In this document: positions 1-8,739 of the stretch, piece by piece
How positions within the stretch are numbered: position 1 is the stretch's first letter
How the letters are laid out: each line of letters starts with the position of its first letter
Assembly (NCBI GenBank): GCA_951801675.1
Contig: CATONX010000001.1
Location: 62,001-126,000, forward strand
Direction of reading: 5' to 3'
DNA: 64,000 nucleotides
DNA from: an uncultured Eubacteriales bacterium
GTDB taxonomy: Bacteria; Bacillota; Clostridia; Oscillospirales; Acutalibacteraceae
Made by a program: the position numbers and the translations under genes
Notes under the pieces: model-generated
What the model was told of the DNA's origin: nothing
Databases searched by the model: none
The model's input: the letters and a program-made list of their open reading frames with translations, nothing else

Positions 1-161
1 AATATAGCCGCTGGGAAACGGGATTTACGGAAATTCCAGCTCACCACGTAGTATCCTTAGCTGATTTCTATCAGGTCTCTACCGATTATCTTCTCGGCCG
101 CACCGACGACCCGACGCCACCCAAAGATGCAAGGCCGTACACCCCGGAGGAGAAAGAATAA
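1..161 (+). CDS. XRE-family HTH regulator, C-terminal fragment (5' end outside window)
   Basis: Frame 3 reads YSRWETGFTEIPAHHVVSLADFYQVSTDYLLGRTDDPTPPKDARPYTPEEKE*, paralogous to the next ORF; stop TAA overlaps the next ATG (TAATG). Confidence 0.8.
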   Translation, partial: YSRWETGFTEIPAHHVVSLADFYQVSTDYLLGRTDDPTPPKDARPYTPEEKE

Positions 162-418
162 TGGAGCTTTCTATGTATCGATTGCGGGAGCTTCGGAAAG
201 GGCATGGCTTAACATTAAAGCAAATCGCAGAAATTTTGGGGACCTCAATTCAGCATTATCAGAAGTATGAAAAGGAAAAGACCATTCTGCCGATTAAACG
301 CCTCTATCAGTTAGCCGACTACTACCAAGTGTCGGCGGATTACATCTTGGGCCGGACTGATGACCCGACGCCGCCCAAAGATGCGAAGCCCTACGCGCCG
401 GAGGAGAAGGCGGAATGA
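161..418 (+). CDS. XRE-family HTH transcriptional regulator
   Basis: 85 aa with a canonical HTH_3 pattern (LRELRKGHGLTLKQIAEILGTSIQHYQKYEKEK...LYQLADYYQVSADYILGRTD). Confidence 0.9.
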   Translation: MELSMYRLRELRKGHGLTLKQIAEILGTSIQHYQKYEKEKTILPIKRLYQLADYYQVSADYILGRTDDPTPPKDAKPYAPEEKAE

Positions 419-475
419 TTTTTTCTAAGATGCCTTTTCGTCGGCCCCTTCCGTTTGGTTTCAACCTGACTTCGT

Positions 476-912
476 GTTCATTTCTTTCGCGCCGCCGAAA
501 GAAACGAACCAAAGAAAGGGCGGCTTAAGGGAGAAAAACGACGTAAAAATCGGGGGCAAGGTTTTTCTCCCTTAAGAATCCCTCTAGGCATTCAGCCGGG
601 AATGTGAAATGAATTCACCACCTTCTCTACTCGCCATCTGGGATTGGTGATTCTATTTCACCAAATCTTATTCTCTTTCCCCTTGCCCTTCTCCGATCAG
701 AGGGGGATTTTCAAGGGGGAAAAATAAGTGTCCCCGTTCCTAGCGTCTTTTTCCCCCTTGAACTGCCTTTTCTTTGGTTCGTTTCTTTTGGCAGCGCAAA
801 AGAAATGAACAGCAAAAGAGCATTGGAAAGGTAGATTTCAAGGAGAAAAAGCGGATCTATTCTTACCGTTTCCCCTTCCCGCCGCCCTTTCTTTTGGCGG
901 AGCAAAAGAAAG
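476..912. repeat. Cluster of three bipartite double-hairpin repeat units in a non-coding region
   Basis: Unit 1 (reverse): hairpins 476-509 and 524-576. Unit 2: 710-762 and 777-810. Unit 3 (degenerate): ~838-880 and 887-912. Related loops and spacers, compensatory stem changes between units 1 and 2. Confidence 0.75.
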
Positions 913-1049
913 GAGCAGCTAAAAGTCATTCGAAAACTTGATTTCAGAAGTAAAAGAAACGGCTTTTGGCCTGACAACAACACCTTTCGAGCACAAATCA
1001 GGAATAGCGCCCGCCCGCCTGCAAATCCTAGCAGCGGGAGGGCGTTTTC

Positions 1050-1253
1050 ATGATGTACCACGATTTGCAGGAGCTAATTCAGAACAGCCGGAGCAGCCGG
1101 GAATATTTCCCGTCTCTGCCGGTGAAAACCCAGTGCAGGCTGCATGACTATCACGACCATGTGCATTCGGCACAGGAGCTGCACCGGGCGGCCCGGGCAA
1201 TAGAGGACGTTGACCGGCTGGACCGTTTGGGCGGCTGGGACCAGGGGCGCTGA
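1050..1253 (+). CDS. Small hypothetical protein (67 aa)
   Basis: Good RBS (GGGAGG) upstream of ATGATG and an intrinsic terminator overlapping the stop codon; no family recognised. Confidence 0.55.
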   Translation: MMYHDLQELIQNSRSSREYFPSLPVKTQCRLHDYHDHVHSAQELHRAARAIEDVDRLDRLGGWDQGR

Positions 1254-1269
1254 ACAGCGTCCCTTTTTT
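1244..1269 (+). terminator. Rho-independent terminator
   Basis: GGGGCGCTG-AA-CAGCGTCCC followed by TTTTTT. Confidence 0.7.
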
Positions 1270-1283
1270 CTTTGCAGACGCGA

Positions 1284-1317
1284 AAACCCCCGGCGGAGTT
1301 AATCTCCGCCGGGGGTT
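1284..1317 (-). terminator. Rho-independent terminator of the hydrogenase operon
   Basis: CCCCCGGCGGAG-TTAAT-CTCCGCCGGGGG, T-run on the minus strand. Confidence 0.8.
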
Positions 1318-1340
1318 GTTGTTTTGCCGGAAAGGGACGC

Positions 1341-3083
1341 TTATTTGTAGCCTTTCTGCTCCTGATAGGAGGTGTGCAGCACTTCGTGAGCCACATGGCT
1401 TCCGGGCTTTCCGAGGAAGTCCTCATACACCTTCTGAATGGCGGGATTGTCGTGGGACTTGCGCAGGGCAAGACCCGCGTCCTCGTCGTAGAGGGCCTTG
1501 GCGCGCAGGGCACGCAGGTCCACATTGTTGCGCACCACCGCCGGCTGGATGGGCTGGCCGCCGCCGTTGACGCAGCCGCCCGGGCAGCACATGACTTCGA
1601 TAAACTGATAGTCCGCCTCGCCGCGCTTGATCTTTTCCAAAAGCTCGGCCGCGTTTTTCAGGCCCGATGCCGCCGCAACCTTGATGTTCAGGTCGCCCAC
1701 CTGGTAGGCGGCTTCCTTGATGCCCGCCGTACCGCGCACTTCCTTGAACTCCACCGGAGCGCCGGGATCGCCGGTGATCCACTCCGCCGCCGTACGCAGG
1801 GCCGCTTCCATCACGCCGCCGGTGGCGCCGAAGATGACGCCAGCGCCCGTGGCTTCGCCCAGGGGGCTGTCAAACGCTTCGTCGGGGAGATTTGCAAAGT
1901 TGATCTTCGCCTTTTTGATCATCCGGGCGAGCTCCCGAGTGGTCAGAGCGATATCCACATCCGGTACGCCCGCCGCCGACTGGTCGGCACGGCCCACCTC
2001 GAACTTTTTCGCCGTACAGGGCATGATGGAAACCACCACCATGTTCTTCGGGTCAATGCCTTCCCGCTTGGCGTACCAGGTCTTTGCAATCGCGCCGAAC
2101 ATCTGCTGCGGGCTCTTGCAGGAGGACAGGTGGGGAAGGAGCTCGGGATAGTAAAGCTCGCAGTAGTTGACCCAGCCGGGAGAGCAGGAGGTAATCATGG
2201 GCAGGGTGCCGCCCTCTTTGATGCGCTCCACCAGCTCGTTGGCCTCTTCCATAATGGTCAGGTCCGCGGCAAAGTCGGTGTCGAACACCTTGTCAAAGCC
2301 CAGACGGCGCAGGGCCGCGGCCATTTTGCCTTCCACATTGGTGCCGATGGGCATGCCGAAGGCTTCGCCCAGGGTGGCGCGGATGGAAGGAGCCGCCTGC
2401 ACAACCACGGTTTTCTCCGGGTCGCTGAGGGCTTCCCAGACCTCGTCGGTCTGGTCCTTCTCGGTCAGAGCGCCGGTGGGGCAGGCCACGATGCACTGGC
2501 CGCAGGAGACGCAGGAGGTGTTCGCCAGCGGCATCTCGAAGGCACAGCCGATATGAGAGTCAAAGCCGCGGGCGTTGGTGCCAATGACACCGATACCCTG
2601 TTCTGCACAGGCCGCCACGCACCGCCGGCAGAGAACACACTTGCTGTTGTCCCGCACCAGGTGGGCGCAGGATGCGTCGATAGCGGTTTCCGGATTGTCT
2701 CCGTCAAAATAGGATTCATCCTCCACCCCTAAATCGTAGCAAAGCTGCTGCAATTCGCAGTTCTGATTGCGCTCGCAGGACAGGCAGCGGCGCTTGTGGT
2801 TGGAAAGAATCAGCTCCAGCGTCAGCCGGCGGGACTTCTGAACCTTCGGGGTGTTGGTGAAAACCTCCATCCCTTCGTTAACCGGGTACACGCAGGATGC
2901 CACCAGAGAGCGGGCTCCCTTGACCTCCACCACGCAGATGCGGCAGGCGCCGATCTCGTTGATTTCCCGCAAATAGCAGAGCGTGGGGATGTCGATGCCG
3001 GCCTCGCGGGCCGCTTGCAGAATCGTATAGTTCTTCGGCACGCTCATGGGCATGCCGTTGATTTTAATGTTTACCATATCCAT
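1341..3083 (-). CDS. hndD: NADH-dependent [FeFe] hydrogenase catalytic subunit (HndD/HydA type)
   Basis: N-terminal 2Fe-2S and His-cluster domains, 4Fe-4S motifs, and H-cluster motifs TSCSPGWV, MPCTAKKFE, EVMCCPGGCVNGGGQP. Start codon uncertain (ORF track extends to 3095). Confidence 0.95.
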   Translation of the reverse strand: MDMVNIKINGMPMSVPKNYTILQAAREAGIDIPTLCYLREINEIGACRICVVEVKGARSLVASCVYPVNEGMEVFTNTPKVQKSRRLTLELILSNHKRRCLSCERNQNCELQQLCYDLGVEDESYFDGDNPETAIDASCAHLVRDNSKCVLCRRCVAACAEQGIGVIGTNARGFDSHIGCAFEMPLANTSCVSCGQCIVACPTGALTEKDQTDEVWEALSDPEKTVVVQAAPSIRATLGEAFGMPIGTNVEGKMAAALRRLGFDKVFDTDFAADLTIMEEANELVERIKEGGTLPMITSCSPGWVNYCELYYPELLPHLSSCKSPQQMFGAIAKTWYAKREGIDPKNMVVVSIMPCTAKKFEVGRADQSAAGVPDVDIALTTRELARMIKKAKINFANLPDEAFDSPLGEATGAGVIFGATGGVMEAALRTAAEWITGDPGAPVEFKEVRGTAGIKEAAYQVGDLNIKVAAASGLKNAAELLEKIKRGEADYQFIEVMCCPGGCVNGGGQPIQPAVVRNNVDLRALRAKALYDEDAGLALRKSHDNPAIQKVYEDFLGKPGSHVAHEVLHTSYQEQKGYK

Positions 3084-3104
3084 CTTGTCTGACACGCTCC
3101 TTTC

Positions 3105-4892
3105 TTATTTCTTTTCAATGGCGCCGAAGCGACATTTCTCAATGCAGGCGCCGCACTTGATACATTTGCTCGTGTCGATCACATGGGCATTCTTCACCGT
3201 GCCGGAAATGGCGCCCACCGGGCAGACACGGGCGCACAGAGTACAGCCCTTACATTTATCCGGATCGATGACGTAAGAAAGGAGCTTTTTGCACACGCCG
3301 GCGGGACATTTCTTGTCTACCACGTGGGCTTCGTACTCCTCACGGAAGTATTTGAGGGTGGAAAGCACGGGGTTTGGCGCCGTCTGGCCCAGGCCGCACA
3401 GAGAATTGGACTTGATGTGATAGCACAGCTCCTCCATCTTGTCCAGGTCCTCCAGAGTGCCTTCGCCCCGGGTGATCTTGTCGAGCATTTCGTAAAGGCG
3501 CTTGGTGCCGATGCGGCAGGGGGTGCACTTTCCGCAGGACTCGTCCACCGTGAATTCCAGGAAGAACTTCGCGATGTCCACCATACAGGTGTCCTCGTCC
3601 ATGACGATCAGGCCGCCCGAACCCATCATGGAACCGATGGCGATCAGGTTGTCGTAATCGATCGGTATGTCAAAATGCTCGGCCGGAATGCAGCCGCCGG
3701 AGGGGCCGCCGGTCTGCGCCGCTTTGAACTTTTTGCCGTTCGGGATGCCGCCGCCGATTTCCTCGACGATTTCCCGCAGCGTGGTGCCCATGGGCACTTC
3801 CACAAGGCCGGTGTTATGAATCTTGCCGCCCAGGGCGAATACCTTCGTACCCTTGGACTTCTCCGTGCCCATGGCCTTGAACCAATCCGAGCCCTTTAAG
3901 ATGATCTGGGGAATGTTCGCGTAGGTTTCCACGTTATTGAGGATGGTGGGCTTGCCGAACAGGCCCTTCTGCGCCGGGAAGGGCGGACGGGGACGGGGCT
4001 CGCCGCGATGGCCTTCGATGGAGGTCATCAGAGCCGTTTCCTCGCCGCAGACGAACGCGCCCGCGCCCAGGCGGATACCTAAGTCGAAATCAAAGCCGGT
4101 GCCGAAGATGTCGGTACCCAAAAGGCCGTATTCCCTGGCCTGGTCAATGGCGATCTGCAGCCGCTTGACCGCGATGGGATATTCGGCACGGATGTAGATG
4201 TAGCCCTGGTTCGCACCGATGGCATAGCCGGCGATGGCCATAGCCTCGATGATGGCGTGGGGGTCGCCCTCCAGCAGGGAGCGGTCCATAAACGCGCCGG
4301 GGTCACCTTCGTCGGCATTGCAGCAGACGTATTTCTGGTCGGCCTGGTTGGCCGCCGCCAAGCTCCACTTGACGCCGGTGGGGAAGCCGCCGCCGCCGCG
4401 CCCGCGAAGGCCGGAATCCTTGATCACATCGATGACCTCCTGCGGGGTCATCTCGGTGAGCGCTTTGCCAAGGGCCGCATAGCCGTCCATGGCGATGTAT
4501 TCGTCGATGATTTCCGGATTGATGACGCCGCAGTTGCGCAGCGCAACGCGGTGCTGCTTCTTATAGAAATCGGTTTCATTAAGGGATTTGATGGTATCCT
4601 CGTCCACCGTCTCCTGGTACAGAAGGCGGGTAACGATGCGGCCCTTTAACAGGTGCTCGCTGACGATTTCCGGAATGTCCTCGGGTTTTACCATGGAATA
4701 GAAGGCGCCTTCCGGGTAGATGACCATAATCGGACCCAGGGCACAAAGGCCGAAGCAGCCTGTGCGCACCACGTTTACTTCTTTCTCCAGGCCCGCCTTC
4801 TGAATTTCCTTCTTGAGGACCTGGATGATGTATTCGCTGTTTGAGGAGGTACAGCCGGTACCGCCGCAAACCAATACGTTTGACCGATACAT
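3105..4892 (-). CDS. hndC: NuoF-like NADH/FMN-binding subunit of bifurcating hydrogenase (HndC/HydB)
   Basis: GLRGRGGGGFPTGVKW, NADEGDPGAFMDRSLLEGDPH, ESCGKCTPCRIGTKR, C-terminal 2x[4Fe-4S] ferredoxin. Confidence 0.95.
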   Translation of the reverse strand: MYRSNVLVCGGTGCTSSNSEYIIQVLKKEIQKAGLEKEVNVVRTGCFGLCALGPIMVIYPEGAFYSMVKPEDIPEIVSEHLLKGRIVTRLLYQETVDEDTIKSLNETDFYKKQHRVALRNCGVINPEIIDEYIAMDGYAALGKALTEMTPQEVIDVIKDSGLRGRGGGGFPTGVKWSLAAANQADQKYVCCNADEGDPGAFMDRSLLEGDPHAIIEAMAIAGYAIGANQGYIYIRAEYPIAVKRLQIAIDQAREYGLLGTDIFGTGFDFDLGIRLGAGAFVCGEETALMTSIEGHRGEPRPRPPFPAQKGLFGKPTILNNVETYANIPQIILKGSDWFKAMGTEKSKGTKVFALGGKIHNTGLVEVPMGTTLREIVEEIGGGIPNGKKFKAAQTGGPSGGCIPAEHFDIPIDYDNLIAIGSMMGSGGLIVMDEDTCMVDIAKFFLEFTVDESCGKCTPCRIGTKRLYEMLDKITRGEGTLEDLDKMEELCYHIKSNSLCGLGQTAPNPVLSTLKYFREEYEAHVVDKKCPAGVCKKLLSYVIDPDKCKGCTLCARVCPVGAISGTVKNAHVIDTSKCIKCGACIEKCRFGAIEKK

Positions 4893-4907
4893 TATATGCG
4901 TTCCTCC

Positions 4908-5276
4908 TTACTTCGTCGCCGCGCCGATGGTGTACTCCGTCACCACATTGCCGTTGACAATGTGATCGTTCACCACGCGGACCGCCTTTTCCGGCGTCAT
5001 TTTCACATAAGTAACCTTTTCCTTGCCGGGTGCGTACACTTCCACCACCGGCTCGTACTGGCAGATGCCGATGCAGCCGGTCTGGGTGACCATCACGTCG
5101 GAAAGCTGGCGCTTGCCAACTTCGTCCACAAAGGCGTTTAGCACCGGACGGGCACCCGCGGCGATGCCGCAGGTGGCCATGCCCACGACGATGCGGGTAC
5201 TGGCCTCGCCCTCGCGCATTTCCACGTTGGCGCGGACCTTGTTCTTTATCGCCTGAAGCTCTGCTAAGCTTTTCAT
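4908..5276 (-). CDS. hndB: (2Fe-2S) ferredoxin domain protein (HndB-like)
   Basis: Thioredoxin-like 2Fe-2S ferredoxin pattern (GMATCGIAAGARPV...TQTGCIGICQYEPVVEVY) in hydrogenase operon context. Confidence 0.85.
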   Translation of the reverse strand: MKSLAELQAIKNKVRANVEMREGEASTRIVVGMATCGIAAGARPVLNAFVDEVGKRQLSDVMVTQTGCIGICQYEPVVEVYAPGKEKVTYVKMTPEKAVRVVNDHIVNGNVVTEYTIGAATK

Positions 5277-5340
5277 TTCATTACACCTCCGAGAGTATTG
5301 GATGAAGAGGGCCGGACCCCGTCCGGCCAGAAGGGCTCGT

Positions 5341-5910
5341 TTACGTGGATGCGCCGGACGGCGAACCGCCCGTAAGCTCCGCTTCGTTTTCCTCTAAAAA
5401 TTCCCGCAGCCACTGCACCGTTTCTGGCGCGTTGAGCGGGACATCGGGACCGAGAATCTGCCGCATTTCCCGCGTGTCCAGCGAAAAGGAGAGACCGTCC
5501 CTCGCCCGGTTGTAGACAAAATCGATGGCGGGGTTGAACGGAATCAGAGACAGCAGGGTGGCGTTTATGTCCCCTAAGGGGGGACGGTCGATGTGGGACA
5601 ATTGGAACCATGCGGTTACCACTGTCCCCTTATGTAGAGTGGAATCGATGGAAAAGTCCCCCCCCGCCATTTGAGCCGCCATTTTGAAGAATGGAACGCC
5701 AAACCCCACCTTGCGGGTGGTGCGGGTGGTATAAAAGGGATTGACGACCTTTTGCACTTGCTCTTCGCTCATGCCGCAGCCGTTGTCCGAAATGCGGATG
5801 GTAAGCCGGTCCAGGTCCATGTTTTCCAGAATGTCGATTCCAATGAGGGTAGCCCCCGCCTTAATGGAATTTTGCGTAATGTCCAGCACGTTCAGCGATA
5901 GCTCGCGCAT
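5341..5910 (-). CDS. HATPase-domain (histidine-kinase-like ATPase) protein
   Basis: N-box LDITQNSIKAGA, G1 ISDNGCGM, G2-like region KVGFGVPFFKMAA; no phospho-His domain seen. Confidence 0.85.
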   Translation of the reverse strand: MRELSLNVLDITQNSIKAGATLIGIDILENMDLDRLTIRISDNGCGMSEEQVQKVVNPFYTTRTTRKVGFGVPFFKMAAQMAGGDFSIDSTLHKGTVVTAWFQLSHIDRPPLGDINATLLSLIPFNPAIDFVYNRARDGLSFSLDTREMRQILGPDVPLNAPETVQWLREFLEENEAELTGGSPSGAST

Positions 5911-5914
5911 GGCC

Positions 5915-6412
5915 TTACTCCATGTATTTGGCTAAAATGGTGTCCACGTCCTCCGGTTGCAGCTTGCCGTACACTTCGTCGTTGATGGTGATGACCGGCG
6001 CTAAGCCGCACGCACCGATGCAACGGCAAGCCTCCAGAGAGAACTTCCCGTCCGGGGTGCAGTCGTCCGCGCCAATCCCCAGCTTTTGAGACAGCCGGTC
6101 AAAAATCTTACCCGATCCCTTTACATAGCAGGCCGTGCCAAGACATACGGAAATCTTGTACTGGCCCTTGGGGGTAAGGGCAAACTGAGAGTAAAAGGTG
6201 GCCACGCCGAAGATTTCCTCCATGGGGATGCCCATATCCTGCGAGATGATCTGCTGCACCTCAATGGGAAGATAGCCGTAGATCTCCTGGGCTTCCTGCA
6301 GAACCGGCATGAGCGCGCCTTTTTCGTCCTTGTGCCGGGCGATGGCTTCCCGCAGCTGCGCTTCCTGCTCGGGCGTGCCGGTAAACGGCAAAGAACCAAT
6401 TCGCTTTTGCAT
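5915..6412 (-). CDS. hndA: NuoE-like 2Fe-2S subunit of bifurcating hydrogenase (HndA/HydC)
   Basis: Thioredoxin-like NuoE motifs (GVATFYSQFALTPKGQYKISVCLGTACYVKGS, CRCIGACGLAPV); RBS AGGAGG before ATG at 6412. Confidence 0.93.
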   Translation of the reverse strand: MQKRIGSLPFTGTPEQEAQLREAIARHKDEKGALMPVLQEAQEIYGYLPIEVQQIISQDMGIPMEEIFGVATFYSQFALTPKGQYKISVCLGTACYVKGSGKIFDRLSQKLGIGADDCTPDGKFSLEACRCIGACGLAPVITINDEVYGKLQPEDVDTILAKYME

Positions 6413-6446
6413 TCCTGTTCCTCCTGTTAACAATCGATTGGCACAT

Positions 6447-6464
6447 TTGTTAAAAACGTAACAA
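6447..6464. promoter_or_regulatory. Candidate Rex operator
   Basis: TTGTTAAAAACGTAACAA matches TTGTTAANNNNTTAACAA with one mismatch, between an extended -10 and the hndA start. Confidence 0.7.
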
Positions 6465-6483
6465 ACATGCCGCGCTAAATCGT

Positions 6484-6489
6484 ATTATA
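6484..6489 (-). promoter_or_regulatory. Extended -10 promoter element of hydrogenase operon
   Basis: Minus strand CTGATATAATACG (TG-N-TATAAT); no strong -35. Confidence 0.55.
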
Positions 6490-6735
6490 TCAGATTATTC
6501 GACAAAAATCTATACGAAATATGTGCCATCCCGGAAAAATTGCAGAAAAACCGCCGGATGGTGTTTTAAAAAGTTGGTAAGTGTGCACAAGCTATAAAAA
6601 AATCAAAATTTCTTGTGTAAAGATCATAAAAAATCTTGCAAAAAGGACGCAAGAGCCGGACAAGTGGGCACGATCGGATTGCAACGGCTGGGGGTAATTC
6701 CCGGACCTAGAAAGAGTTTCCATAGGGAGCAAATG

Positions 6736-6770
6736 AAAAATCCCCGCACTACCAACATAAGCGCGGGGAT
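6736..6770 (-). terminator. Rho-independent terminator
   Basis: ATCCCCGC...GCGGGGAT with T-run on the minus strand. Confidence 0.75.
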
Positions 6771-6785
6771 GAAAAAATATGCCGG

Positions 6786-8735
6786 TTAAAGGGCATCCAC
6801 ATTGCCCGTTTCCCGGAAGGACCGCCAGACGTTTTCGAAGAAATCCTCCCGCTGCGGGATGAGATGGCGGGGGCGCACTAGGGCGCAGGGTCCGTCTTTG
6901 GTAAGGCGGACTTCCTGAATCGTTTCGCCGCCCTTCTCGGCCAGGGAGTGCCGGAATTCCTCCGAAAGCCCACTGGGCAGAGTGCCCATAGGGTCGTGGT
7001 ACAGAGCTGAGCCACGGCTTTTGCCGCCGTTTCTTAGATAGGAGAGCATGGCGAACAGGTACGCCTGCTGGGAAAGAAGCAGGTCCCGGTAGCGAAAGGA
7101 TAGGGAGAGCTCACCGGGTAAAACCGGGGAGCGGCCCCATTGAGCCAGCGCCGCCTGGGTTTCCTTCAAAGCGGCAGCCAGCCCTGTTTCCCTGCGGAAA
7201 GGGCCGCCCGCCTCGCTCATGCGCCGCTGGGCGCCGGCAACTTGTCCCTGGATGCTTTCGGCGGTTTGGTCCACCGGTGTAGTCAGCAACGCTTCTGCCT
7301 GGGAAGCAACCTCGCTTAAAAACGCTGCCGCCGGAATTGGCGGCTGGGTCCGTTTTGCGGCAATGTACCGGGCGGCTCGCAGGGAACCCACCTGTCCCGC
7401 GTTGAGGGCGCTGCCGCCCGGGCGGGTGACGCCGTGGGTCCCCGCCGCTTCGCCTACGGCAAAAAGGCCGGGCAGGGTGGTTTCCCACCAGCCGTTTACC
7501 TTCAGGCCGCCGTTGTTATGCTGGGCGCACAAAGCGATCTCCAAGGGTTCCTTCGTCAGGTCCACCCCACGGCTTCGGTAAAAGTCCACCGCCGGGCGGT
7601 TCATTTTGAGAAGCCGGTCGATGGGCCGCCCGAAGCAGGCCCCCGCCGCCGTCAGGTATTCTTTCGCCTGGGGCTCCAGTGCGGCCGCATCCAGCTCTCC
7701 GCTGCCGGGATTCTCCAAAAAGTCCAGCACCACCCGCCGGCCCTTGCCCTTGGTTTCCAGAAACACCAGTACGTCCAGAATGGAGGAACCGGAACACACC
7801 TTTGCCGCGTCGAAGGGCCATTCGTAGCCCTTGCGGAAGATGTGGTTGCACATGGAAACCGGGTCCCCGAAATAGTCGAGCAGGAATTCTCTGGGGTCCG
7901 ACCCGTCCGGGGCGGTGGACAAAAACCGGGGCAGCGCCTGCATGTAGGTGCCGGACACGTTCCACCGGGGGCTTACCGACGCAAGGCCGAACTGCCATTC
8001 GGTCAGGTTTTGCCCGGCGGCTCCCGCCTCCAGCGCAGCGCCCGTGCTCCCCCAGTGCCCCGCGGGGTACACCGAGTCCAGATACATCCCGGCCGGGCCG
8101 CCGGTGGCCCAGATGAGGCTGCGGCAGTTGACCAGCAGCCAGCGGCTTTTTGCGGATTGCGGGTTTTTGCAATTAAGACACAAAAGGCCCGCCGCTTCCC
8201 CGCCGATGGTGAGAATGCGAACCGCCTGGTATCCGTCCAGAATGGGGACGCCCAGCTCGCGCACCTCCCGCTCCAGCGCCTGGGTCATCAATTTGGAGGT
8301 AAGCGGGCCCGCCGAGGTGGCCCGGCGGCGCGGGTCGTGGTCGGTGCGGTAGCCTACGTATTCGCCGTAAGGCCCGTCGGGGAAGGGGACGCCCAGCTCT
8401 ACCAGGCGCAGAAAGCACCGGACGGAACCGGCCGCCTCCGCCAGGGCGTGTTCCCCGTCCACACAGCCGCCGGAAAAAAGGGTTTCAGCCATAGCCTGGA
8501 CGCTGTCCGCCTCTTCGCCCGCCAAGGTCAGTTTATAGTAGGTCTGCTTATCGGAACCTGTGTTGCGGGAGGTGCCGCAACCCATCCCTTCGGTAACGAG
8601 AACCACGTCCCGCTGACCGAAGGAAAACAGCCGCGAGGCGGCGTTGAGCCCGGCGGCCCCGGAGCCCACCACCGCCGTCTGCACCGTAACCACCTTTACC
8701 GTCTGCCCGGCAAGCTGTATCATTTCTTCTTTCAT
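6786..8735 (-). CDS. FAD-dependent oxidoreductase (succinate dehydrogenase/fumarate reductase flavoprotein-like)
   Basis: TAVVGSGAAGLNAASRL dinucleotide-binding motif, LIWATGGPAG, GLFAVGEAAGTHGVTRPGGSALNAGQVGSLRAARYIA. Start set at MKEEMIQ because the ORF extension overlaps the SDR gene. Confidence 0.88.
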   Translation of the reverse strand: MKEEMIQLAGQTVKVVTVQTAVVGSGAAGLNAASRLFSFGQRDVVLVTEGMGCGTSRNTGSDKQTYYKLTLAGEEADSVQAMAETLFSGGCVDGEHALAEAAGSVRCFLRLVELGVPFPDGPYGEYVGYRTDHDPRRRATSAGPLTSKLMTQALEREVRELGVPILDGYQAVRILTIGGEAAGLLCLNCKNPQSAKSRWLLVNCRSLIWATGGPAGMYLDSVYPAGHWGSTGAALEAGAAGQNLTEWQFGLASVSPRWNVSGTYMQALPRFLSTAPDGSDPREFLLDYFGDPVSMCNHIFRKGYEWPFDAAKVCSGSSILDVLVFLETKGKGRRVVLDFLENPGSGELDAAALEPQAKEYLTAAGACFGRPIDRLLKMNRPAVDFYRSRGVDLTKEPLEIALCAQHNNGGLKVNGWWETTLPGLFAVGEAAGTHGVTRPGGSALNAGQVGSLRAARYIAAKRTQPPIPAAAFLSEVASQAEALLTTPVDQTAESIQGQVAGAQRRMSEAGGPFRRETGLAAALKETQAALAQWGRSPVLPGELSLSFRYRDLLLSQQAYLFAMLSYLRNGGKSRGSALYHDPMGTLPSGLSEEFRHSLAEKGGETIQEVRLTKDGPCALVRPRHLIPQREDFFENVWRSFRETGNVDAL

Positions 8736-8739
8736 GGGC

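Noticed and set aside
476-912. CRISPR array hypothesis for the repeated palindromes
   Set aside because: Only three units, mixed orientation, irregular spacing, repeats themselves diverged, no cas genes in the window.
1272-2732. 486-aa plus-strand ORF
   Set aside because: Antisense to the [FeFe]-hydrogenase gene, whose H-cluster motifs are intact; long shadow ORFs are common at high GC.
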